Assembly (NCBI GenBank): GCA_022575985.1
Contig: JAKSXM010000137.1
Location: forward strand, 20,106,001 to 20,170,000
DNA: 64,000 nucleotides
Direction: 5' to 3'
Source of the DNA: Anagrus nilaparvatae
Lineage: Eukaryota; Arthropoda; Insecta; Hymenoptera; Mymaridae
Positions 23,269 to 32,601 of the stretch are shown here, in pieces. How positions within the stretch are numbered: the first letter of the stretch is position 1; each line of letters begins with the position of its first letter. The notes under the pieces are model-generated. The model was not told the origin of the DNA. It was given only the letters and a program-made list of their open reading frames with translations, and did not search any database. Position numbers and translations under genes: made by a program.

Positions 23269-24590
23269 TAAAATTTTGAGCAATAGTCATTAACAAAATA
23301 TTTAAATAAAGTTTTTCTATCTTTTGTGGGCAAATTGATGAAAACTTTTACACTTGAATATTTTAGAATAAATTTTAATGTTACTAACAAATTAAATTTA
23401 AAGTATTCACACTTTAAGCTCTTTAAAAGAGTTCAAAGAACTGATTATGAATGCAGACAAGTTTAAAATTTTAAATAATTTTGCATTAAAAAATAAATTT
23501 TTTATAAAAATTTGCATGCTTCCTAATTTTTCAATACCCTTTTTTTTTGCTAAATTTTATAATAATATATGAACAATGTAATTTTTAAAATTTGAATTTT
23601 TTTAACAAAAAAAAATTATAAAATTAATTCCAATATTATACAATTTATACTTGATTAATATTTATTTGAAATTTGAACCTACGAAATTTGATATTTTACA
23701 TTGATTTAAACATTATACTATGTAAATAAGTATTGTTATTAAAAAATTTATTTGCAATAAGTGTATGTTACATTAATGCAAAATAAATTCACTATTATGT
23801 ATCTCCCCTTCGTTTCAAAAGATCATTCTTTGACTGTCTTTTTTATTTATTAAAACATAATATATTTATAAGAATGGCAAAATCTTTATATTAAAAGTAT
23901 ACTTATATGTATAACTAGTTCAATTATCATTTTTTTTTAAAGAGCTTTGTGTTTTTATAGTTTAAAAAAAATATATAATATATTTTCAAATAAAATTTTC
24001 TTGCACTAAAAACAAAATGTCTAGCACTTCTTTATTGAAATTTCTCTCCTTTACATTTTACTTTCATTCTGGAAAAAATAAAACAAATTAATTAATCTAT
24101 ATATAACTCGCTATAGCTACCTAAAACTCTTCTTCGTATACTATCTGATCCAAATTTTTAGTGCGAACATTTAAAAGTTTGAAAAATATTTATAAAAATC
24201 TAGGGATTAGTCTACTGGCAGTTAAAAATCAAATGCTTGAATTTTCTATTATCAGGTGAAATCGTGGTGAAATTATATTTGTTATTATCAAAATTTAAAC
24301 CTGCATCCAAATTTTAGCTCATTTAAAGACTTTTAAGTATTAATTAAAATAAGCAAATTAATTTAGCTGTGAACTGTAAGTTCCATCTGAAATCCATCGT
24401 GAGATTTACAAATACAACAAATTTTACTCATATGATTAAATATTTAATTAGTAATTGAATTTAATGAAAACAATGTGGTATAAGAAGAATAATAAAATGC
24501 AAAATTGCAACTGCAGAAAAGATTATCGAACCGATATTTGATTATAATAACAAATTATACAAAATATATTTTAAACATGTTTTAAACAAA

Positions 24591-24608
24591 GGTTAGGTTA
24601 GGTTAGGG
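24591..24608 (+). repeat. Short (TTAGG)n tract
   Basis: GGTTAGGTTAGGTTAGGG contains three units of TTAGG, the ancestral insect telomere repeat, at an internal position about 390 bp upstream of the WDR45 start codon. It is too short to prove telomeric origin. Confidence 0.7.
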
Positions 24609-24994
24609 ATAGTAAAAGCTGTAAGAATAGGTTAGTAAGTGCGTGCGCATTAGTTGCATGCATTCATGCAAGTGTGCAAACTGCAATAAGTGCATTATTT
24701 TTATATACGTGTTGAATAGTGTTGAATAATAGAATTATTAATACATATATAGGTACTCTTTTTGTTATTGTGCATGTATACTTGTATATATTGTATGTGC
24801 AACTTGCAGTGAATACTCATAGTTTGATATTGCGTTTTCCTTTTATGATTTTTTATATTTTTTTCAAACCTGTCATTTGTCAGTTTTTCAAATTAAGTTA
24901 ATGAACGTAAACAAAGAACAACAATTTGCAGACTACAGTGGCAGTCGCTGGAGAAAAAAAATAATAGAAGATATTTTTTTATGAATTATTTATA

Positions 24995-26626
24995 ATGTCA
25001 CGAAAAAGTGGAATATTAAGTTTACGTTTTAATCAAGACCAAGGCAAGTGTAGCTTGATTTTTAAATTTTACTTTAGAAAATATATTAATAAACCAACTC
25101 TAATTTTAGGATGTTTTACATGTTGTATGGAGTCAGGTTTAAGAATATATAATGTTGAACCTTTAGTTGAAAAAGCTCATTTTGATAGTGAATTAATGGG
25201 TAGCATTGCAATAGCAGAAATGTTATGGAGGTCAAATATTATTGTTTTAGTAGGTGGTGGAACAAGGCCTAAATTTGCAGATAATACTGTACTTATTTAC
25301 GATGATTTAGCCAAAAAGTTTGTTATGGAAATAACATTTACTAGTCCCATTAAGGCTGTTAGATTACGCAGAGATAAATTGATTGTTGCCCTACAAAGAG
25401 AAATTCATGTTTTTTCATTTCCGACCCCAACTCGTAGACTTTTAACTTTAGAAACTAGAGATAATCCTAAAGGACTAATAGAAGTAGCAACTTTAGCAAC
25501 AGCTAATAAACAGTTACTTGCTTTTCCAGGTCATAAACTTGGTAGCGTTCAATTAGTTGATTTAGGAGCTACAGAAGCTGGTAGTTCAAGTGCGCCTGCA
25601 ACATTAGCAGCCCATGAAGTTTGTGGAAAATATATTATATATAGCAAAGATAATTTAAATTCACAAATATAATAAAAATTTTTACATTTTTAGGGAGCTC
25701 TTGCTTGTTTGGCTGTCAATGCTAATGGAACAAAAGTTGCTACTGCTTCAGAACGAGGCACCCTTATTAAAGTTTGGGATAGTATAAGAAGACATCTTTT
25801 AGTTGAATTAAGAAGAGGTACTGATCCTGCTACTCTGTATTGGTAAATTCTCTTTATGTAAAAAAAAGTTTAATTTGAATTTTATTTATCATACATGCTG
25901 CCTTAACTATAATGCCAAAGAAAATATGTTATTAATCAAAATTTAATAAGTACAAAACTATTAGCATATATTCTTGTACTATTTTTTAATCTGTAAAGTC
26001 CGTTATTATCTATTTTTTTGAGTGACATCAATTGATTTTAAGTACAATAAGTTGAATAAATATTAGAGCTAAAATATTAAAATTCATTTTCAGTATCACA
26101 TTTAGCAGAGACTCAGAATTCTTGTGCGTTTCAAGTGATAAAGGAACTATTCATATTTTTGCCCTAAAAGACACTCATCTAAATCGAAGATCAACGTAAG
26201 ATTATCAAAACTCTTCAGTTTTTTTATGGACATTTTTTAAAATTTAATAAAAATTTAAATACATTTCTTACTCAAGGTTTTCAAAAATGTCATTCCTGGG
26301 AAATTATGTTGAAAGTCAATGGTCCATGGCCACTTTTACAGTACCTCCAGAGTGTGCTTGTGTTTGTGCTTTTGGTACAAGAAGTTCAGTTATAGGTAAA
26401 TAAAATATCTGTTTCACTTTTATTTTATATGGATTTAATATTTTTTAATGTATTTAATTTTTTAATATAAGGAACATTAAAGAATAAATATAATAGATTC
26501 ATATATTTTTTTTCAGCCATTTGTGTTGATGGAACATTTCATAAATACACTTTTACAACAGATGGAAATTGTAATCGCCAAGCTTATGATGTTTTCCTTA
26601 ATGTTTGTGATGATAATGAATTTTAA
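24995..26626 (+). CDS. WDR45: WD repeat protein interacting with phosphoinositides, WIPI4/WDR45
   Basis: Exons 24995-25043, 25110-25618, 25694-25842, 26094-26195, 26277-26395 and 26517-26626 join in phase into 345 aa. This is a PROPPIN seven-bladed beta-propeller that binds PI3P/PI(3,5)P2 and works with ATG2 at the growing phagophore in autophagy. The diagnostic LRRG motif (residues about 225-228) is intact in [13 protein letters not shown]. Other family blocks are [26 protein letters not shown] with [14 protein letters not shown], and the end segment [30 protein letters not shown] and [10 protein letters not shown] favour WIPI4 (WDR45) over WIPI3. Intron 1 (25044-25109) is 66 nt with a GC donor and no stop codon. 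Confidence 0.93.
25044..25109 (+). other. 66-nt GC-AG intron, readable in frame
   Basis: The exon ends CAAG at 25043 and the intron begins GCAAGT and ends TTTTAG. Joining restores the conserved family sequence (FNQDQ then GCFTCC). The intron is a multiple of three and has no stop codon, so its retention would insert 22 residues without a frameshift. Confidence 0.75.
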
Positions 26627-26741
26627 AAAAAGTTATAACAATTTTGTAAATACTGTACAGTTTTATTAAATAATAATAAATTTTATAAATATTTTATATA
26701 TATACAATTGAGATAATAACAAAATCAAATAACTAAAAAAC

Positions 26742-27018
26742 TCATGAGTTAATTTTTTGTTTGGTTCGATTAGGATCCAGCTTTGATGGTAAAAGTGGAG
26801 CTACCTCTGATCGTATTTCCTCTGAAGCAAATGGTTTAATTAATATATAAAATTTAATTTATAAGTATGTAAAAAATTTGATACTTACTGAATGGTTCTG
26901 GATTAATTATAGCTCTAAATGCTGTAAAATATAAACAGGAAGTAACTAACCCAATAAAACCACCAAATAACATTACAGTTTTTTTTAATTTACGAGATTT
27001 TGAAATTCTAATGGACAT
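26742..27018 (-). CDS. Small single-pass membrane protein, SMIM20/MITRAC7-like
   Basis: Two exons, 27018-26889 and 26821-26742, join in phase into 69 aa. A short basic N-terminus (MSIRISKSRKLKK) precedes one hydrophobic segment (TVMLFGGFIGLVTSCLYFTAF), followed by a hydrophilic tail. The FGGFI motif, basic lead, single helix and length match SMIM20 (MITRAC7, 67 aa in human), a mitochondrial inner-membrane factor that stabilises newly made COX1 during complex IV assembly. The tail is less clearly similar, so another small mitochondrial membrane protein is possible. The stop codon lies about 115 bp from that of WDR45; the two genes converge. Confidence 0.55.
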
Positions 27019-28466
27019 TTTTTAATTATTATAATACAACTATACCATTAATAATACAAATTGAAAAACAGTTTAATGTTGTAGCATTAAAACATATTTA
27101 TTTTTATATTGAATTATATTTATTTATTACACAAACATATTACAAATAAAAATTTTGGTAATATGACTTGAAACTACGTAAAAGTACAGATAAAGGGGTA
27201 AATCTTTTTATAGGTTATAAATTTATTAAAATAAGGATACCGAGTTACCGAGAGAGAAGAGAGAATGGGGTTTGGGTAAAAAAGAGGTGGGAAATAGTTT
27301 TTTTTTCCAAAAACTTAATTTTTTTATTAAAATTTCAAAATCCAGTATTACAAAACTATAAAAATACTTATCATATACAAGAATATCATCAAAAAAAGAT
27401 AAATTATTTTTAAATTAATTAATTTTATGTAAAAGTAATTTATTTTATTAAAAGAAATATGCTTTTAAAAATAATTATTCAGGTAAAAATAAAACGCTTT
27501 ATATAAAAGTCGTACTACAATATTTTTTTTTCGCATACTACTAATTAAAAAGCTACATTGTACATTGTATTTTTTCCGACTTAACAGTATTCCATTTTTT
27601 TTATATTTATGAAAAATATACATAATTATCCAAAGTTATAACAATTTGAAGAGGTAGTTCTTTTAAATATTCTTCGAAGAATGAAATCAGTCTTTTTATT
27701 ATGCTTAATAACATGTGCATTATATTTTAAAACTTTTACTAATCTACTTATACTTATATTTTTTAATGAATATCCCATGATTACTTTCAACTTCTATTTT
27801 TGTTTCATTTTTTTTTTTTTTTTTTTGATAAATATATATCTATTTATTTAAAAGAATATCTTTAAAAAATATGCCTGTAGGCAAATTATTTCTCGGATTG
27901 CGTTTGACTTTTAGTTGTACGTTTAGTTTTCAGATATTTATTTTATTTTGGTACAATATTAAAAAAAATTTGTTAAGTACTTTTAATCGGCATGATTAAC
28001 TGATTCTCATTAATAAGTTTTAAAGTATATTTGAAAATTTAGTTTTTCAGAAAATTAATTCCTTACGATCCGAGAAACGATTTCTCTGCAGGTATTTAAA
28101 TTTATTTTAATTTTAATAGTTTTAACAGTCTGATCTTATTTTCTTGTTAATTGCAAACTTCATATTACTTGTAATGCTCCTCTTTTCAACCTGATAAAAA
28201 TATGAAATTTTGCAATACCTATAACTTAATCTATTAATTAAAATGTTCAATTTTAATTATTTGAACACATTTCTTCATGTTGTGCTATAATGTAAGAAAA
28301 CTAATGAATTTTATTTAAAACTTCGTCTTTTCTTTATAAATATTTAATTGCACAGTTTGAGAGCTTAGAATTTTTGATAGAAACAACTCAGGATTTTATC
28401 ACATCTATTAATTCAAGAAATTTGCTTGAAAGACTTAATTTATATACAATTATTTTATGATTTTTA
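27019..28466. other. Intergenic region upstream of SMIM20-like gene
   Basis: About 1.4 kb of AT-rich sequence between two minus-strand genes. It should contain the 3' untranslated region of bora on the right and the promoter of the small membrane-protein gene on the left. An 81-codon plus-strand frame at 27168-27413 lacks a proper start and any recognisable content. Confidence 0.5.
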
Positions 28467-30230
28467 TCATGCTTTTTCATTCATCTCATTTCGTCTTGAT
28501 GGAGTAGAACTTATCATATTTTCTCTCCATTCTGATAATGGCAGTTCTTCATCAACAGGTACCATTCGTTCATCCCAATTCATTCTTTGTTTTGAAGAAA
28601 TACTATAATTTTCTATATTATTTGTTAAATTACTAGAACTAGCATATGTTTGATAGCCAGTATCATGAGCAGAATTATAACTGAACTGATGTAGATAATT
28701 TCCAGATAGCATGTTACTTTGATGTAATGCATAACTATCGCTAAAATTATTTTTACATGACTCCAAAAACTTTTGCTTTTCTATGCCACATACACCTTTT
28801 AACATAATATTCTCTTTCTCTTCATATGTACATTTATCAGAACTTTCCAAAAAAGTCATCATTTTTGAAACTTGTACTTTATTTTTTAAATTATTTTCAT
28901 TAGTTTCATTAACGTAAGAAATAGTTGTTTTATCTAAAAAAATATATGAAATTATATATAAATTATAATATAAATATATGTATATTACTCACGTATATCA
29001 TTTTCCTCCATAATTGATGTTTCAATACTCATATCCTTTGTAAAATCTAATTTCATAACTGAACGATTTGGAGATTTAATACTTTGACAAGACATATTTA
29101 CAACTGGATTAGATATCGGAGAAACATCACATGGAGAATCTCCATTGTGAGCTAAGGGCGAGCCAAAAGTTCTTTGAATTATTTGAGAGCTACTTGACTA
29201 TGTAAAATTAAAAAAATGTTAAAATAACTTAAAAAACTTAAATAATAAGCTGAAAAAATTTTTTAAATTACTTTTAACAATGTACTATTTTTACAATATC
29301 TTAATGGAGTGCCATGGAAAAACATGCCAGTTTGTGGAGGGCTTAAATTATGAATAACAGATACGTTTGATTGCACAGGAGATATACAAATTGAATTACT
29401 AAATTCATTTTCAGAATCATCATCATCTTCGTCATCATTATCACAGAATAATTTTCTTCTTAATGAACTGTTATTACTACTACTACTAACTTCTTCATTA
29501 TCAGAATTTTGATCTTGAGTAAAGGTAAAGTAAGGCTTTAATACTTTTTCTACATCTGGAGGTAAATTAGGAGGTAGCGATAATGTAGTTTGCGTCCAAC
29601 CTTAAAATGTAAAATAATAATATTATTTGTATTATTTGTTTGTAAATATTTATTTGTGCATTAATTACAATCTTTTGCCTCTTTCTTAAGAAATGAACTA
29701 TCACTAAACGCTGGTATATCCCTATCACGATCAGCTGTTATTTGTTTTGGCTTACAATCAAAAGGACTTGGTATTATTTCATTTTCATTAAAAAATCTAT
29801 TAATTGCCTCTTGTGCATTTTTTTCAATTTCAGGGTCAGAACAATGCATTTGTTGAATTGAAAATTCATCTATTTTTGCTGGATGCATGAGAGCCAATTC
29901 ATCTACACTCCATGTAAATCCTGGAGAACCTTTTACCGATGGGCTAGCAATCTAAAATTATTAATAAAACAAGATTTAAAATTATTTTAAACATTAATAA
30001 CTAAATGGTAATGATACCTTGCTAAATACTGATGGACTTATCACAGAAACATGTAATTTATTTGTTAAATCAGCTTCAAATGGATTTCTTGCAATAAATT
30101 TAGTTAATCCTGAGGGTGGTGTTATGTGACTTGGTAAGACAGAAAAACGATTGCAAAATTTGTTTACTTTAAATTCATCTGATTTCTTTATTGGAGTTTT
30201 GATTGGAGTATTATTGACTGGACTCATCAT
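28467..30230 (-). CDS. bora: Protein aurora borealis (Bora)
   Basis: Exons 30230-30018, 29951-29669, 29600-29272, 29197-28993 and 28933-28467 join in phase into 498 aa. Bora is a largely disordered, Cdk1-phosphorylated cofactor that activates Aurora A and lets it activate Polo/Plk1 at mitotic entry. The conserved N-terminal half is clear: ITPPSGLTKFIARNPFEADL and VISPSVFSKV, then FTWSVDELALMHPAKIDE, then FFNENEIIPSPFDC. The segment SLPPNLPPDVEKVLKPYFTF with TQDQ follows, and then LSPPQTGMFFHGTP. Many SP/TP sites fit Cdk and Plk1 regulation. The C-terminus contains the DTGYQT block. There are two adjacent start ATGs (30230, 30227). Confidence 0.95.
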
Positions 30231-30418
30231 TTTGAAAACATAAATTATTACAAAAACAAAATTTTTAAATATTTTAAATAAAATTTAAAGAACAAATAAA
30301 TACGAAAAAAAATTATTTAAAAAACAGCTATATAGCGTGTGTCCCCATATCGCCCTCTCAACGGCCAAAAAAAATTAAAAAAAAAGGTACAAAAAGAGAG
30401 AGAGAGAGAGCACCCCCC

Positions 30419-30534
30419 AATTAATGGGTACCTACAGACTTGTCTTCTTTAAAACAGAAATTTAGTATAGTGCGAGTCACGTATAATGTAAAAAAACTTG
30501 TTTTAAGAAAGACAAGTCTGTAGGTACCCAATTG
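30419..30534. repeat. Short hairpin element
   Basis: GGGTACCTACAGACTTGTCT, starting near 30426, is matched in reverse complement near 30508-30529. The match extends imperfectly outward (AATT) and inward (CTTTAAAACA / TGTTTTAAG), giving arms of about 36 bp and a loop of about 42 bp. It is probably a small MITE. Confidence 0.65.
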
Positions 30535-30700
30535 ATTACGTTGCCGCCATAAAAATAACCAATAAAAAATGAGAATCTATATATTTGGATTTTGGCTCCA
30601 ATAAAATTTTTTTTTTAAAAAAGAATTAAGGGATAACTTGGTTAATAAAAAAATTCTATTATTTATCAAATATTCTTAATTTTCCAAACTTTTTCTAATT

Positions 30701-30867
30701 GAAAATTTAGTTCGTATAGGTATATAAATTAGCTGAAGTAAATATAGAATTTTGTTTTCATAAGCTATTTACATATTGATCATTATAATAATAAAGATGA
30801 AGTTTTGATGAGTATCATTTTAGTTTCAAAGGAACACATATCAACAACAGATTCATTAATCGGTATT
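30701..30867 (-). pseudogene. Truncated duplicate of the RFWD3 3' end
   Basis: This stretch copies 34860-35124, the last coding part and 3' flank of the RFWD3 gene nearby. Shared blocks include GAAAATTTAG, AAGCTATTTACATATTGATC, TAAAGATGAAGTTTTGATGA and ACACATATCAACAACAGATT. Relative to the source it lacks part of the 3' flank (about 80 bp) and about 20 bp of coding sequence, which shifts the frame after the conserved DESVVDMCSF-type segment (here NESVVDMCSF). It has no promoter, RING or remaining propeller, so it is a dead fragment. Confidence 0.8.
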
Positions 30868-30934
30868 AAAATATAAACAATGTAGTAAAAATTAAAGATA
30901 GAGAAAAAAACTCTCATTACTTTTTTAAGGGTAC

Positions 30935-31807
30935 ACTGAACGAAAAGTGAAGCGTCTGACGTATTTAAAATTTGTGTTTGATGCATATAACGTATTTGAG
31001 GATCTGAGACGTATGTACTGCGCAGCTAGCAGACAACAATATATTTTCAGTTAAAAAACCAACGTGACGTGAATGAAATTTTTGTTTCTTGAATTTTTAA
31101 TCGTTTTTTAATTGAAAAATTAATTTTTGACTTAAATTAACTATTTTTTGTAAGAAAGTGAATTTGATAAATTATATAGGAATATTATTTAAGTGAAATA
31201 ATGGAAGATTTTTTAAAAAGTTATAAAAACTACTCATATTTAATACCGTTTTTTAAATGTAAGTATATATAAATAATAAAATATAATTATTTTTTTTTTA
31301 TTTAATTAAAAATATTTTACAATATTAAAATAACGTAAGATTTAAAGGTGAATTTTAGCACGTTAACCTCACAGAAAAACGTGTTTAAATTCACCTTTAA
31401 ATCTTACGTTATTTTAATATTGTAAAATATTTTTAATTAAATAAAAAAAAAATAATTATATTTTATTATTTATATATACTTACATTTAAAAAACGGTATT
31501 AAATATGAGTAGTTTTTATAACTTTTTAAAAAATCTTCCATTATTTCACTTAAATAATATTCCTATATAATTTATCAAATTCACTTTCTTACAAAAAATA
31601 GTTAATTTAAGTCAAAAATTAATTTTTCAATTAAAAAACGATTAAAAATTCAAGAAACAAAAATTTCATTCACGTCACGTTGGTTTTTTAACTGAAAATA
31701 TATTGTTGTCTGCTAGCTGCGCAGTACATACGTCTCAGATCCTCAAATACGTTATATGCATCAAACACAAATTTTAAATACGTCAGACGCTTCACTTTTC
31801 GTTCAGT
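30935..31807. repeat. Large palindrome with 421-bp arms
   Basis: Left arm 30935-31355 and right arm 31387-31807 are reverse complements; reading both through I found no mismatch over 421 bp. The spacer is 31 bp (31356-31386). The ends are ACTGAACGAAAAGTGAAGCG on the left and its complement on the right; no target-site duplication is evident. Each arm contains an ATG (plus strand at 31201, mirrored on the minus strand) opening 19 codons, MEDFLKSYKNYSYLIPFFK, followed by a consensus donor GTAAGT. This looks like a duplicated promoter plus first coding exon. The protein start is not one I recognise. Confidence 0.85.
31201..31258 (+). pseudogene. Orphan first-exon-like sequence (mirrored in the other arm)
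   Basis: ATG followed by 18 more codons (MEDFLKSYKNYSYLIPFFK, then T before a GTAAGT donor). No matching downstream exon is visible on either side of the palindrome. It may be the detached 5' end of a gene whose body lies elsewhere, and the same exon is present on the minus strand in the right arm. The source gene is unknown. Confidence 0.4.
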
Positions 31808-32601
31808 GATAGTAAAGGAAAGTCGATTTAAAGTTATATAATATATATTATATTTGAAACATTTCCTGTTGATTAATTTGGTAGCAAAAAGTTGGTTTAA
31901 GCAGCTTATGCTCATAGCTTGTGATTTTTTCAAAATAGATAATAGAATCACGAATACAAATTCAGAATTACTTACTGGAGTACATAGCTTTGAATAAGAT
32001 CTTTGAAATACTTTATTTTTCCATAAAAAAAAAAATAAATAATAATAAATAAAATTATTTTTTTAGAAAAGAATTTTATTACAATTTAAGTATATTGTTA
32101 CAATATATATACAATAATAAAAAAAAAAGCATATATAAAGCATATATATAATATTATATTTATAATTTATATTTAATAATTATTATATTTTTACAAAAAT
32201 TTTTTTTTAATTTTCATATTATTTTTAACTAAACTAATAATAGTATTATTATTGTGTATATTATAGCTTAATGCTAATTATTTAAATTAAAAATGTTAAT
32301 CAAAATTTACTGTCATGTGCAAAAACATGAAAATAAATAAATAATAATGAATAAATATAATTTTTAATGTTAAAGCTACAGTATAATTATATAACTACAT
32401 ATATCAATTTTATGTATTCAGAATAAAATTTACTTTTATACATATATATATATATATATATGTACCTATATGTAGATATAAATATATTTAAAAATATATA
32501 GACCAGCTTTTAAGTTTTCAACTTATTGATTCAATAAATTTTTAATTAAAGAATGATATTGTATGATTAATTTTTATATGAATAAAATAAAAATTATCGA
32601 T

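Larger units (their letters stand above)
20811..24994. other. Gene-poor region with inverted-repeat elements
   Basis: I find no convincing coding exon in these 4.2 kb. A 72-codon minus-strand frame at 21848-22066 has no recognisable content or splice context. The region does hold three inverted-repeat structures (20945-21345, 22141-22320, 23140-23268) and a short TTAGG tract (24591-24608). The proximal parts presumably serve as promoters for the desaturase (left) and WDR45 (right). Confidence 0.55.
30231..32601. other. Rearranged intergenic island
   Basis: About 2.4 kb between bora and the F-box gene. It contains, in order, a GA microsatellite (about 30395-30411), a short hairpin element (30419-30534), a broken copy of the RFWD3 3' end (30701-30867), a large perfect-looking palindrome (30935-31807), and an orphan exon-like piece with a splice donor (about 31971-32017, minus strand). 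An AT microsatellite follows (about 32443-32461). No intact gene is seen. Confidence 0.6.

Noticed and set aside
31688..31951. 87-codon minus-strand frame over the right arm of the palindrome
   Set aside because: Spans the palindrome boundary and shows no domain; the mirrored arm carries part of the same frame, so it is a by-product of the repeat.
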